From Candidatus Palauibacter polyketidifaciens (lineage in GTDB: Bacteria > Gemmatimonadota > Gemmatimonadetes > Palauibacterales > Palauibacteraceae), in NCBI RefSeq assembly GCF_947581785.1, contig NZ_CANPVO010000038.1, forward strand, positions 53,049 through 117,048: a stretch of 64,000 nt of DNA. The letters run 5' to 3'. Below, one piece after another: positions 35,455-44,831 of the stretch (positions are counted from its first letter, which is position 1; every line of letters begins with the position of its first letter). The notes beneath the pieces were generated by a model, which saw only the letters and a program-made list of their open reading frames with translations, did no database searches and had not been told where the DNA came from. A program made the position numbers and the translations under genes.

Positions 35455-36324
35455 TCAATTCGAGGGCGGCACGATCGCGATCGCGCGCAGGGGGGCGCCG
35501 GACCCGCCCGAGATCTTCATGGGCAGGGCGATGACGGTGGCGCCGCGGGGCGGAAGGCGGTCGAGGTTCGTGAGATTCTCGAGACCCGGCGCATTCGCCG
35601 CGGCGACGATCTGGTGCACGATGAAGTCGGTGGAAGCCCCGTAGTCGATGGAAGCCACATCGGCTCCGAGGGCGGCGGCCCCTCGCTCCTCGACGAGGAG
35701 GCGCGCGGCGGCCTCGCCGTAACTTGGGAAGTGGAGTTGCGAGGCATCTCCGGGCGTGTCGTCGCCGAGGTATGAGAGGGCGTCGGGCCAGCGCGCGCTC
35801 CACCCCGTTCGGAGGAGAACGAGGCTCCCGGGCTCGATCAGGCCGTACTCCGCCTCGTGTGCCGCGACGTCGGCTGCGGTCAGTCGATAGTCCGCATCTT
35901 CGGCCGCCTGAGCCGTGATATCGATCACGATCGCCGGACCGATGAGCCGCCCGAGCGGGATCGATGCGACGTCAGGCCCTCCCTCGAGGAAATGGATGGG
36001 GGCATCGATGTGGGTGCCGCCGTGCTCGGCCGTCGCGAGGGAGTAGGCGGAGTAGAAGTAGCCGGCCTCGGTCTCCCCGAAGGCCAGTTCCTGCAGCGCG
36101 AACCCTGCCGTGTCCGTCGGCCAGTAGACCGTCTCGTCGCCGAAGGCGTGGCTGAGATCGACGAGGCTGTAGCCCTCCAGATCGAGCGGTCCCGGAGCTT
36201 CGCCGCCCGGGTGTGCCGAGGCGGCCGACGTGTCGCCGGGGGTCTCCACCCACACCGAACAGGCCGCCGCCACGCCCCCGATGAGGGCCGCTGCCGCCGC
36301 GCGCGAAAGCTCCGAGATCGCCAT
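35455..36324 (-). CDS. Cyclase-family (kynurenine formamidase-like) metal hydrolase
   Basis: Protein of 289 residues in the cyclase family that includes kynurenine formamidase. The signature HGGTHIDAPIHF (about residues 101-112) gives the H-x-GTH-x-D-x-P-x-H metal site. LVLLRTGW and the C-terminal YGASTDFIVHQIVAA also fit. The leader AAAALIGGVAAACS suggests export as a lipoprotein. ATG 36324 follows GGAGGAG. The substrate is not known; an exported formamidase or esterase role is possible. It is upstream of ggt and diverges from the DMT exporter gene over 88 bp. Confidence 0.85.
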   Translation of the reverse strand: MAISELSRAAAAALIGGVAAACSVWVETPGDTSAASAHPGGEAPGPLDLEGYSLVDLSHAFGDETVYWPTDTAGFALQELAFGETEAGYFYSAYSLATAEHGGTHIDAPIHFLEGGPDVASIPLGRLIGPAIVIDITAQAAEDADYRLTAADVAAHEAEYGLIEPGSLVLLRTGWSARWPDALSYLGDDTPGDASQLHFPSYGEAAARLLVEERGAAALGADVASIDYGASTDFIVHQIVAAANAPGLENLTNLDRLPPRGATVIALPMKISGGSGAPLRAIAIVPPSN

Positions 36325-36412
36325 GTTTCTCCTCCCTTCCCTCCTGTGCCTTACGGGACGTCGCCCGAAACCTGAAAGTGGCGACTCGCGGTTGGCGAAG
36401 CGAGATTCGCGC

Positions 36413-37297
36413 ATGCGCAGGATCACTCGGGGCCTCCTCATCGTCTTCCTTGCCTCCCTCGGCTATGGGGCCCTGCCGATCTTCGCCAAGCTCGCGCTCG
36501 CCGAGGGAGTCGAGGTGCTGCCGCTGCTCGCCTGGCGCTTCCTGCTCGGGAGCGGGCTGCTGTGGATCTTCGTGGTCGCCACCGGGCGGCCCCGGCCCCC
36601 GCGAGGACGACGGACCGGTCTCGTCCTCCTCGGTCTGCTGTACGCGTTCAACTCTGTGTGCTACATGCTCGGGCTCGACCGCCTGCCGGCGTCGGTCGCG
36701 ACGCTCGTTCTGTTCAGTTATCCGGCGATGACCGTGCTCCTGTCGCGGCTCTGGGTCGGCGAACGGCTGACTCCGCGTCGCATCGCCGCCCTGGCGCTCA
36801 CGACCATCGGGTGCGCGCTGACCGTTGGAGCCGGACTCGGAGGGGGGGACCCGCTGGGCGTGGGGCTCGTTTTGCTCGCGGTCGTGTTCCTGGCGGCGTG
36901 GATCGTGCGGAGCCATGGGGTCTTCGCCGGGCTGCCGCCCATCTCCGCGACGGCCACGGCGCTGACGTCCACCGCGTTAGCGATCTCGGTGACCGGGCTG
37001 GCTACCGGCGGAATCGGGGTGCCGCTCACGCCCGCCCCGCTTCTCCTCCTCGGGGCGATCGGCCTCTTCTCGACCGCCGTCCCGATCACGGCCTTCCTCA
37101 TCGGGATCCAGTGGATCGGCCCGGGCAGGGCGGCGACCGCCGCGACCATGGAGCCCGCGGTGACGCTCGCGCTCGCCGCCGCCGTGCTCGGCGACCGCCT
37201 CTCGGCCGCGCAGTGGCTCGGCGCCGCGCTCATCCTCGCCGGGGTCATCTCGCTTCGGCTGGAGCCTCGATCGGATATCGCCGATGGCCATCCCTAG
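36413..37297 (+). CDS. EamA/DMT-superfamily transporter
   Basis: Drug/metabolite transporter of 294 residues with about ten membrane helices in two repeated EamA halves. GYGALPIFAKLALAEG, RFLLGSGLLWIFVVATG and SVATLVLFSYPAMTVLLSRL mark the first half; GPGRAATAATMEPAVTLALA and LSAAQWLGAALILAGV mark the second. It probably exports a small metabolite or amino acid, but the substrate is not readable. ATG 36413 is chosen because homology begins at RGLLIVFLASLGYG; no strong ribosome site is seen. The sigma-factor gene begins 74 bp downstream. Confidence 0.88.
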   Translation: MRRITRGLLIVFLASLGYGALPIFAKLALAEGVEVLPLLAWRFLLGSGLLWIFVVATGRPRPPRGRRTGLVLLGLLYAFNSVCYMLGLDRLPASVATLVLFSYPAMTVLLSRLWVGERLTPRRIAALALTTIGCALTVGAGLGGGDPLGVGLVLLAVVFLAAWIVRSHGVFAGLPPISATATALTSTALAISVTGLATGGIGVPLTPAPLLLLGAIGLFSTAVPITAFLIGIQWIGPGRAATAATMEPAVTLALAAAVLGDRLSAAQWLGAALILAGVISLRLEPRSDIADGHP

Positions 37298-37371
37298 CAG
37301 GCCGTGACGGCACTCCAACCATCCGGGCGCAAGGCGCGTCTCAAGATCGAAACAGGAACGCGGACCAGGAC

Positions 37372-37953
37372 GTGATCGAACCGAACGGTAAATCCCGGGA
37401 GCTCGGGCCGGACGCGCGGGCGGAGGGGCAACCTTCCGCCGGCGTCGAGGCGGACGTGCGGGCGGCGACGTTCGGGGATGCCGAGGCGTTCGAGCGTCTC
37501 TACCGCGCCCACGTGTCGCGGGTGTACGGGCTCGCGTGCCGAATGGCCGGGAGCGAGCGGGCGGACGAACTCACGCAGGACGTCTTCGTTCGGGCGTGGG
37601 AGAAGCTCGGGACGTTCCGCGGGGAATCGGCCTTCAGTTCGTGGCTGTACCGGTTGGCGGTGAACCTCCTGTGCAGCCGGCTGCGAGCGCTGAAGCTGCA
37701 GAGGGAACGGGAGATGGCGAACGAGATTCCCCTGGCGTTGGCCCGGGCGCGCCGAGACAGCATCGAGATCCGTCTCGACTTCGAGGTTGCGCTCGAACGG
37801 CTCCCGGATGGGGCGCGCGAGGTCTTCGTCCTGCACGACGTCGAGGGTTACAAGCACCGCGAGATCGCGGAGATGATGGAGATCACGCCCGGGACTTCGA
37901 AGTCCCAGCTGCACCGGGCACGGATGATTCTGAGACGGCACCTGGACAGGTAG
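37372..37953 (+). CDS. ECF-type RNA polymerase sigma factor
   Basis: Extracytoplasmic-function sigma factor of about 193 residues. Region 2 is visible as FERLYRAHVSRVYGLACRMA (2.1/2.2) and ADELTQDVFVRAWEKLGTFR (2.3/2.4, -10 recognition), and region 4 as LPDGAREVFVLHDVEGYKHR followed by EIAEMMEITPGTSKSQLHRA, a helix-turn-helix for -35 binding. GTG 37372 is uncertain, since AGGA is only one base away; GTG 37456 would give a shorter protein that keeps both regions. It is followed nine bases later by an anti-sigma gene and then two DUF4097 genes, the usual layout of a membrane-stress regulon. Confidence 0.9.
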   Translation: MIEPNGKSRELGPDARAEGQPSAGVEADVRAATFGDAEAFERLYRAHVSRVYGLACRMAGSERADELTQDVFVRAWEKLGTFRGESAFSSWLYRLAVNLLCSRLRALKLQREREMANEIPLALARARRDSIEIRLDFEVALERLPDGAREVFVLHDVEGYKHREIAEMMEITPGTSKSQLHRARMILRRHLDR

Positions 37954-37961
37954 TTGAGCCG

Positions 37962-38714
37962 ATGACAGATCGAGAACAGCGGAAGGATCGCTTTCGGGAC
38001 CGTCTTTCCGAGTACATCGACGGCAACCTCGGCGTCGAGGAGGAGGTCCTGATCGAGCGGCACCTGGAGCGCTGCGAGGACTCCGCCCGAACGCTCGCGG
38101 AGCTCGAGGCCGTGGTGGACCGGGCCGCGAGCCTCGGGCCGCGCGAACCGGCCGAGGATCTCTGGCCCGGCATCGCGGAGCGGATCGGCGTCCGGCCCGC
38201 CAGGCTCGCGGGCGTGGCGCCCGACACCTCCGAAGCGCCAACCCGAAGGAGGCCGCCCGTCCGCTTCATCGCGCGTTTCGCGCCGCAGCTCGCGGCCGGC
38301 ATCGCGCTGGCGTGGCTCTCCGGGGCCCTCGTGTGGACGGCCGTGACGCGGGACCACATCGCGGGGATCCCGGGCACGGCGGGCACCTCCCCGGTAATCG
38401 GCGCTCCGTCGCTCCTGCCGCCGTCCGTGCAAAGCGCCTCGACGCTTCAAGGCGACGGATCGAGCGCCGAGGAATACGCCCGTCTGATCGCTGAACTCGA
38501 GCGCGTGCTGTTCGACTCGGAGCGGCCGCTGCCGCCGGAGACCGTGGCGCGTATCCGGCGCGCTCTCGTGACGATCGACCGGGCCATCGAGGACGCGCGA
38601 GCCGCGCTGCTCGAGCTGCCCGATGACCCCTACATACAGCAACACATGGAGAACACTATGCGACGCAAGTCGGAGTTCCTTGCCCAGGCCGTACAGCTCG
38701 CGGCGACAGACTGA
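37962..38714 (+). CDS. Transmembrane anti-sigma factor with a degraded zinc-finger motif
   Basis: Putative anti-sigma factor of 250 residues. Residues 1-60 form a zf-HC2-like helical region (RLSEYIDGNLGVEEEVLIE) ending IERHLERCEDSARTL: the family HxxxCxxC has lost its second cysteine to serine. A membrane segment follows (FAPQLAAGIALAWLSGALVW, about 105-125). The periplasmic part is helical and charged (SSAEEYARLIAELERVLFDS). It lies nine bases after the sigma gene, and its TGA overlaps the ATG of the first DUF4097 gene. Regulated proteolysis or a zinc-free interaction are both possible. Confidence 0.75.
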   Translation: MTDREQRKDRFRDRLSEYIDGNLGVEEEVLIERHLERCEDSARTLAELEAVVDRAASLGPREPAEDLWPGIAERIGVRPARLAGVAPDTSEAPTRRRPPVRFIARFAPQLAAGIALAWLSGALVWTAVTRDHIAGIPGTAGTSPVIGAPSLLPPSVQSASTLQGDGSSAEEYARLIAELERVLFDSERPLPPETVARIRRALVTIDRAIEDARAALLELPDDPYIQQHMENTMRRKSEFLAQAVQLAATD

Positions 38715-39571
38715 TGGCCCCGGCGACGGTTTTCCTGGCGGTCCTCGCAGCGACAAGCCCCGGCGAGCGCGACACGACGTTCGTCGTGCCCGAGGGCGCG
38801 CGCATCGAGATCGAACACCGCGACGGAGACATCCGCGTGATGGGCGCGAACAGCCGCGAGGCGCGGGTCGTGCTCGACGACGATGACGGCAGGATTCGCG
38901 TGCAGTCCTCGGGTGGCACGATTCGGCTCGGCACGAACCGGGGCGGCGACGGCGCGGACTTGCTCATCTGGCTTCCGGAGGACGTCGAGGTGAGCGTGGC
39001 TGGACACGAGGGCGACATCACGGTCGCGGGCATCGCCCGGGGTGCGGTGTCTGTGAGAACGGCGGATGGAGACGTGGGGATCGATGGGGCCGGCAGCGTC
39101 AGCGTCGCCACGCTGGACGGCGGCGTGACGATATCGAACGCCGGATCCGCGACGGTCAGCGTGACGGACGGCGACGTGTGGCTCGACCAGGTCGCCGGGA
39201 GCATCAGCGTAAGCGGGATCGACGCCGACGTCGTCGTCACGAATACCGACACCCGCGCCGTCGCGGTCACGGTCGTGGACGGCGATGTCTGGTACGACGG
39301 CGCCGTTCAGGCGGACGGCAGCTACTCGCTCAGCACCCACGACGGCGATGTGACGTTCGCCGTCCCGGAGAACGCCGGCGCCCGCGTCTCCGTGTCCACC
39401 TTCGATGGAGAACTCGTCCCCTCGTTCCCCATCCAGTTCCGCGGAGGCCGTCTGCGGGGCGGCGAGTTCACGGTCGGGGACGGCTCCGCCGCCGTGACGC
39501 TGAAGTCGTTCGACGGAGACATCCTCCTCATCCGGCCGGGGGAGCGCACCCCCGACCTCGAACTCGAGTAA
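38714..39571 (+). CDS. DUF4097-family beta-repeat protein (copy A)
   Basis: Protein of 285 residues made of short beta-helix-like repeats: VSVRTADGDVGIDGAG, VSVATLDGGVTISNA, ATVSVTDGDVWLDQVAG and VTFAVPENAGARVSVSTFDG. Each repeat carries a DG(D/E)V-type turn as in DUF4097 adhesin-like proteins. The leader is short (APATVFLAVLAAT), compatible with export. The ATG overlaps the anti-sigma stop, so it is translationally coupled to the regulator, probably as part of the same stress response. No binding partner can be named. Confidence 0.75.
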   Translation: MAPATVFLAVLAATSPGERDTTFVVPEGARIEIEHRDGDIRVMGANSREARVVLDDDDGRIRVQSSGGTIRLGTNRGGDGADLLIWLPEDVEVSVAGHEGDITVAGIARGAVSVRTADGDVGIDGAGSVSVATLDGGVTISNAGSATVSVTDGDVWLDQVAGSISVSGIDADVVVTNTDTRAVAVTVVDGDVWYDGAVQADGSYSLSTHDGDVTFAVPENAGARVSVSTFDGELVPSFPIQFRGGRLRGGEFTVGDGSAAVTLKSFDGDILLIRPGERTPDLELE

Positions 39572-39601
39572 CAGCGAATCCACGAAACCGGGAGCAGCGT
39601 G

Positions 39602-40387
39602 ATGCGAAAAACAGTGCGACAACTCGCCGCGGCGGCGGCATGGCTCATGATCTGGGGGGCTGCGGAAACGCAGGCCCAGGATTTCGAATGGCAGGGGTCC
39701 GTGGATCGCGGAGACGCGGTCACGATCCGGGGCGTGAACGGGTCAATCACGGCGAGCGCCGCGAGCGGCAGCCAGGTACAGGTGCGGGCCACGAAGGAAT
39801 GGGATGATGACGATCCGGATTCGGTCCGCATCGAGGTGGTGGAGGATTCGCGCGGCGTGCTGATCTGCGCCGTCTACCCCTCGAGGCGCGGGCGGGACCC
39901 GAACCGGTGCGGCCGGGGCGACGCCTACGAGATGAATGTCCGAAACAATGACGTGAAGGTGCATTTCACGGTCGAGGTTCCGGCCGGTGTCGAACTGGAG
40001 GCCCGGAGCGTGAACGGAGAGATCGAGGCGCGCGGGATCGCCGATGACGTGGAGGCGCGAACGGTAAACGGCGGGATCGCGATCGAAAGCGCCGGACCGG
40101 TGTCCGCCGAGACCGTGAACGGATCGATCGAGGCGCGGCTGGGAAGCGGGCCTTCCGAAGACCTCCGCTTCAAGACGGTGAACGGGGGGATCCGGCTCGT
40201 GCTCCCGAACGGGACCGATGCCGACGTCGACATCCGGACGGTCAACGGCGCCATCGACACGGATTTCCCGCTCACCATCCGCGGGCGCTGGGGCCCCAGG
40301 TCCGCCTCCGGCGAGATCGGTGCCGGTGGACCGGAAATCGAACTCAGCACGGTGAACGGGAGCATCGCCCTCGTCCGCGGCGGCTGA
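39602..40387 (+). CDS. DUF4097-family beta-repeat protein (copy B)
   Basis: Protein of 261 residues with a signal peptide (RQLAAAAAWLMIWGAA then ETQAQDF) and at least five repeats centred on VNG(S/G/E/A)I: GVNGSITASA, SVNGEIEARG, TVNGGIAIES, TVNGSIEARL, TVNGGIRLVL, TVNGAIDTDF and TVNGSIALVRG. This is a right-handed beta-helix-like fold of the DUF4097 type. ATG 39602 has GGGAG seven bases upstream; GTG 39599 is also in frame. It is the last gene of the sigma cluster. It converges on the amidase gene with 21 bp between stops. Confidence 0.77.
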   Translation: MRKTVRQLAAAAAWLMIWGAAETQAQDFEWQGSVDRGDAVTIRGVNGSITASAASGSQVQVRATKEWDDDDPDSVRIEVVEDSRGVLICAVYPSRRGRDPNRCGRGDAYEMNVRNNDVKVHFTVEVPAGVELEARSVNGEIEARGIADDVEARTVNGGIAIESAGPVSAETVNGSIEARLGSGPSEDLRFKTVNGGIRLVLPNGTDADVDIRTVNGAIDTDFPLTIRGRWGPRSASGEIGAGGPEIELSTVNGSIALVRGG

Positions 40388-40408
40388 AACGCTCGGTGAA
40401 ACGAGCGT

Positions 40409-42049
40409 TCAGCCGAGGGTCGTAGCGAACGTGGGCGCCCGGCGCTGCTGCGTGGCCTGCTCGTAGGCGTAGGCGATCCGCAGCAGCGTGGGCTCCGTCC
40501 AGGCCGGACCGAAGAAGGAGACCCCCGTCGGAAGCCCCTTCACGAACCCCATCGGCACCGTGATGTCCGGGTAGCCGGCGATCGCGGCGGGCGCGGCTGA
40601 CGACCCCCCGTCGAGCCTGTCGCCCTTGATGTGGTCGGTCGGCCACGGGAGGTCCCGCGTCGGGGCGATGATCGCATCGAGGCCGTGTTCGCGGGCAAGA
40701 CGGTCGATCCCATCCTCCCGGTTTGCCTGCTGAATCGTCGCCTTCGCGTTCAGGTATTCGGGGTCCGTGAGCGGTCCCCTCGCCTGGGAGGCGATCAGGC
40801 GCTCCTGGCCGAAGTGCTGCATCTCCCGGTCGGCGTTGCGCTCGTTGAAGTCGATGACCTCGGCGAGGCTCTTCACGGGGGCGTCCGGACCCAGCCCGGC
40901 GAGATAGGCGTTGAGATCGGCCTTGAACTCGTATTCAAGCAGGACGAGCGAGAGCGGGTCGTTCCAGGCGGCCGCGTCCATGTTCGCGGAATCGATGATG
41001 ACCGCGCCCTCCGCCCGCATCGCCTCGACCGCCTCGTCGAACAGCGCCAGTACGCGCGGATCGAAGCCCGGGAAGCTGCGCACGACCCCGATGCGGGCGC
41101 CCTGAAGCCCCGCCGGATCGAGGAACTGCGTGTAGTCGGCATGCCCGCGGCCCTCGCTCCCGGCGGTGGCGGAATCCCGGGGATCGACGCCGATGCACGC
41201 GCCGAGCAGGATGGCGGCGTCGCGGACCGTCCGGCACATGGGTCCCGCGGTGTCCTGTGAATGGGAAATGGGGATAACCCCGGCTCGGCTCCAGAGCCCG
41301 ACCGTCGGCTTGATCCCCACGATCCCGTTGCTCGAGGAGGGACACATGATGGAGCCGCCCGTCTCCGTCCCCACCGTGAGCGCGCACAGGTTCGCCGACG
41401 CCGCGACGCCGGAGCCGGAACTCGAACCGCACGGATTCCGGTCGAGCGCGTAGGGGTTCCGGCACTGGCCGCCGCGCGCGCTCCATCCGCTCGTCGCCCT
41501 GATGCCCCTGAAATAGGCCCACTCGCTCAGGTTCGCCTTGGCGAGGATTACGGCGCCCGCCTCGCGCAGCCGGGCGGCGATGAACGAGTCCTGCGGCGGG
41601 ACCGAACCCTCCAGCGCCAACGACCCGGCCGTCGTCGTCATCCGGTCGTGCGTATCGAGGTTATCCTTGAGCGCGACCGGGATCCCGTGCAGCGGGCCGC
41701 GCACGTTGCCGGCGGCGCGCTCCGCGTCGAGTTCATCCGCGATCGCGAGCGCGTCGGGGTTCGTCTCGATGATCGAACGCAGTGCGGGCCCCTGCCCGTC
41801 CAGCGCCTCGATCCGTTCCAGGTACATCTCCGCGATCGAACGGGCCGTGCGCTCGCCCGACGCCATGCTCGCCTGGAGCTGATCGACCGTCGCCTCGTCC
41901 AGTTCGAACGGCGGCACCGCCGTCGCGCCGGCCTCCTCCCCGGCCCCGGCGCCCGCCGAGTCGCCGTCGGACGCGCAGCCCGACACGGCCGCCACGGCCC
42001 CCAGTCCGCCGGCCACGCTGGCCCCGATAAAGCCTCGTCGATCGATCAT
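40409..42049 (-). CDS. Amidase-signature enzyme, Tat lipoprotein
   Basis: Amidase signature family hydrolase of 546 residues. The leader IDRRGFIGASVAGGLG then AVAAVSGC is twin-arginine with a lipobox (VSGC). The catalytic triad is visible: Lys in GIPVALKDNLDT, cis-Ser in GSSSGSGVAASA and nucleophile Ser in GTETGGSIMCPSSSNG. The C-terminal GYPDITVPMGFVKGLPTGVS is typical. Substrate specificity cannot be read; an exported role suggests action on peptide amides or peptidoglycan-type material. ATG 42049 has GGGG upstream. It lies 49 bp downstream of the TonB-dependent receptor gene, and may belong to the same transcript. Confidence 0.92.
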   Translation of the reverse strand: MIDRRGFIGASVAGGLGAVAAVSGCASDGDSAGAGAGEEAGATAVPPFELDEATVDQLQASMASGERTARSIAEMYLERIEALDGQGPALRSIIETNPDALAIADELDAERAAGNVRGPLHGIPVALKDNLDTHDRMTTTAGSLALEGSVPPQDSFIAARLREAGAVILAKANLSEWAYFRGIRATSGWSARGGQCRNPYALDRNPCGSSSGSGVAASANLCALTVGTETGGSIMCPSSSNGIVGIKPTVGLWSRAGVIPISHSQDTAGPMCRTVRDAAILLGACIGVDPRDSATAGSEGRGHADYTQFLDPAGLQGARIGVVRSFPGFDPRVLALFDEAVEAMRAEGAVIIDSANMDAAAWNDPLSLVLLEYEFKADLNAYLAGLGPDAPVKSLAEVIDFNERNADREMQHFGQERLIASQARGPLTDPEYLNAKATIQQANREDGIDRLAREHGLDAIIAPTRDLPWPTDHIKGDRLDGGSSAAPAAIAGYPDITVPMGFVKGLPTGVSFFGPAWTEPTLLRIAYAYEQATQQRRAPTFATTLG

Positions 42050-42098
42050 CGCGGTCCCCTTTGGCCTCCTGTCACTTCTCACGCCGACACTGCTCCGC

Positions 42099-44780
42099 TC
42101 AGAAGTCGTACCGCACCCGCACGAGCGCGAGCCTTCCCAGCTCCGGTGCACCGACGAACTCCCGGTGGCGGTTGTTCAGCAGATTGTACACGGTCAGCTC
42201 GACACGGGCGTTCGTCTGGAAGGGCAGCTGATAGCCCCCGGACACGTCGAGAACGTGATAGGCATCCACCATGCCGGCGAAGACGCCCGAAGCCATGGCG
42301 AAGGCATCGGCGAAGCGCCAGCGCCCATTCAGGAAGAGGCCTGCGGCTCGATCGGTGAACGCGACCCCGATCGAGCCCTTGTGGCTCGGTGCGTTGAGCG
42401 TCAGGTCGTCCGATCCGGGGCAGTGTTCGTCCTCGTCGAAGTCGAAGCACTCCGTGCTCTGGAACGAATAGGCCGCCGAAAGGCTCAGCCGGTCGGAGGC
42501 CAGGATGCGGGCGGACAGGTCGACGCCCCAGTAGCTGGCCGACCCGAAGTTGCGCGCGGCCATCAGCAGATCTGCGGAGTCCACCTGATCCGGGGTCACG
42601 GCACCGACCGGAACCGCGGCGAGCCCGGCAGCCAGCTCGGTGACCTGATCGGGAGTGATCTGCCCCGCCTGAATGAGCGGAGCAAGCCGGCTCGTGAGGA
42701 AGGCGCCGACCGAAGCGGGATCCAGAAAGACATTGGGAGATTCGACCTTGAGCGGGCCAACGAAATTCTCGACGTTGGCCAGGTACAGGTCCGCCGCCAG
42801 ACTCACGCGATCCCTGATCAACCCCTTGTACCCGACCTCGAAGCTGTTGAACACCGTGGGCACGAGTTCGGGAAGGTCGGCGGGGCCGGTGTCGAGGGGG
42901 AAGATCTCGCCGCCTGAACCCAGGGCGTTCGGGTCCAGGCGACGGAAGACCGTGCCCAGCTGGGGGTCGGCGGGGAGACGCCCGGGCTCCAGCAGGAAGT
43001 CGTGCAGGGTCCGCGGGGCCAACTGCGTGATCAGCGCGTCCCAGAACAGCGCCGCGCTCGCAGGAAGCTGGCCGGGGCGGAACGGGGAGCGCATGCAGTG
43101 CCCCATGAGCCCGCCCGGACACCGGTCGGCGAAGGTCAGGCCGCCGGCCGGAACGCCGAACGCCCGCAGCGTGTAGCCGACGCCCGGCGCGACCGGGATC
43201 GCTCCGGTCGGGAGGTCCAGGAACAGGCTGGAGGTTGAAGGCGTCGCGAAGGCCCGATTATAGGTCAGGCGCAGGTTCTGGTCCTGGGCGGGCCGGAAGA
43301 CCAGGGCGGCGCGGGGAGAGATGTTCACCCCGGCCAGCCGGTTGTGGTCGTCGACCCGCAGGGCCGTGACAAGATCCATCCGGTCGCCGAGGCGCGTCTC
43401 GGAGTGCAGGTACGCACCCCTCTCGATCAGTATGTCGTCGTCCTCGTTGCGCCCGTAAATCGTGCCCTCCGAACGGGGTTCGACGCGCTGCCAGTCGACG
43501 CCGTAGGTGAAGCTCTGCCCGTCGCCCAGATCGAGGCCGTGCTGCAATTGGGCGGCCATCGTGCGTGACCGGTCGACGATGAGTTCCCCGCTGCGCAACA
43601 GGTAGCTGTTGTCGCCCGAGTGCGTCTGGTTGAGGAAGACCTGCCCGAACAAACGGCCCTTGAGCAGCCTTGCCTGGCCGTAGCGGTACTGCCAGTCGTG
43701 CGTCTGCGCGGAGCCGACGGTGGTGAGGTTGATGCTGCTCAGCGAGTTGTTGAGCCCACCCGAGAGGATGAACTCCCCGTCGCCGGCAAATCGATAGTCG
43801 GCGCGAAGATCGGCAAAATAGCGCTCGTTGACCGGATCGCGGACGCCGATGCGCGGATGCCCCGGGTTCTGCTCCCGAGCCGAGACCTCCCAGGGATCCA
43901 CGTACTCCCAGTCGTCGCCCCGAAGATACTGGCCGGAGACCTTCAGACCGAAGCGCTCCGACACCCGGTGGGCGCTCCGGCCGAGAAACTGGAAGAGCGA
44001 CCGCTCGCCGCCGCCCAGGGTCACCGTCGATCCGGGCCTGTCGATCGGGGAGTGTGTGATGATGTGCATGACGCCCTCGGCCGCGTTGGGGCCGTAGAGC
44101 GCCGCACCCGGGCCGCGCGCCAACTCGATCCGCTCGATATCCATGTCCGTCGTCGGGATCATGTTTATGGCGTTGATCCTGAGCGCCGGAATGCGCGCAT
44201 AGCGGTTGTCGACGATGCTCAGCAGGCGTCCGGAAGAGACGTTATTGAATCCCCGCACGACCACGTAACTCTGTGTGAGTCCGGTGGATGCCATGTCGAC
44301 GCCCGGGAGCGTCCTGATGTGGTCGGCGGGCGTGCGCGAGATCAGGCGGGAAATCTCTTCGCCACTGAGCGTCGAGATCGAGGCCGGCGCGTCGAGTTCC
44401 TTCTCCTCCCTCCGCGAGACCGTCACCACGAGTTGGTTGAGCGTCAACGCCCGGGAGCGGAGTTCGATGGTTACGGAGACGGCACCGCCCGCGTCTACGG
44501 TCACACCATCGGTTCGCGACGTCTCGTACCCGATCCGGGTCACCAGAACGGAATGCGTGCCGGCGGGCACGGAGAGGCGGAAGGCGCCGGATTCGTCGCT
44601 GGCGACCGGGCCGTCCGGCTGGCCCAGAGCCTGGACGGAAGCATTCGTCACCGGTGCGCCCGTTTCCATGTCGGTGACACGGCCGGTGATGGTCCCCTGC
44701 TGCGCGGCGACCGGGGTGAAGGACGCCGCGAACAGGGCCGCGACCAGGACATTTCGGGCCAGCGCAGATCGCGGGTTCAT
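42099..44780 (-). CDS. TonB-dependent outer-membrane receptor with carboxypeptidase-regulatory-like domain
   Basis: Outer-membrane active transporter of 893 residues. A signal peptide (NVLVAALFAASFTPVAAQ) leads into a CarboxypepD-regulatory-like domain (GTITGRVTDMETGAPVTNAS, about 28-105), then the plug domain (LDAPASISTLSGEEISRLIS, about 125-235) and a 22-strand barrel ending LALVRVRYDF with the terminal Phe. AEGVMHIITHSP is a typical plug-to-barrel boundary. The substrate is unknown, but the neighbouring amidase and BNR-repeat gene suggest peptide or carbohydrate uptake. ATG 44780 has GGAGGA upstream. It follows the BNR protein gene by 51 bp. Confidence 0.92.
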   Translation of the reverse strand: MNPRSALARNVLVAALFAASFTPVAAQQGTITGRVTDMETGAPVTNASVQALGQPDGPVASDESGAFRLSVPAGTHSVLVTRIGYETSRTDGVTVDAGGAVSVTIELRSRALTLNQLVVTVSRREEKELDAPASISTLSGEEISRLISRTPADHIRTLPGVDMASTGLTQSYVVVRGFNNVSSGRLLSIVDNRYARIPALRINAINMIPTTDMDIERIELARGPGAALYGPNAAEGVMHIITHSPIDRPGSTVTLGGGERSLFQFLGRSAHRVSERFGLKVSGQYLRGDDWEYVDPWEVSAREQNPGHPRIGVRDPVNERYFADLRADYRFAGDGEFILSGGLNNSLSSINLTTVGSAQTHDWQYRYGQARLLKGRLFGQVFLNQTHSGDNSYLLRSGELIVDRSRTMAAQLQHGLDLGDGQSFTYGVDWQRVEPRSEGTIYGRNEDDDILIERGAYLHSETRLGDRMDLVTALRVDDHNRLAGVNISPRAALVFRPAQDQNLRLTYNRAFATPSTSSLFLDLPTGAIPVAPGVGYTLRAFGVPAGGLTFADRCPGGLMGHCMRSPFRPGQLPASAALFWDALITQLAPRTLHDFLLEPGRLPADPQLGTVFRRLDPNALGSGGEIFPLDTGPADLPELVPTVFNSFEVGYKGLIRDRVSLAADLYLANVENFVGPLKVESPNVFLDPASVGAFLTSRLAPLIQAGQITPDQVTELAAGLAAVPVGAVTPDQVDSADLLMAARNFGSASYWGVDLSARILASDRLSLSAAYSFQSTECFDFDEDEHCPGSDDLTLNAPSHKGSIGVAFTDRAAGLFLNGRWRFADAFAMASGVFAGMVDAYHVLDVSGGYQLPFQTNARVELTVYNLLNNRHREFVGAPELGRLALVRVRYDF

Positions 44781-44831
44781 TGCTTCCTCCAGTCGCAGGG
44801 TCCCGCAGCGAGCCTGAGCAGGCGCCGCGAC

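Noticed and set aside
39602..40387. Repeats that look array-like, as in a CRISPR
   Set aside because: They are in-frame VNG-type codon repeats of a protein, with no constant spacers.
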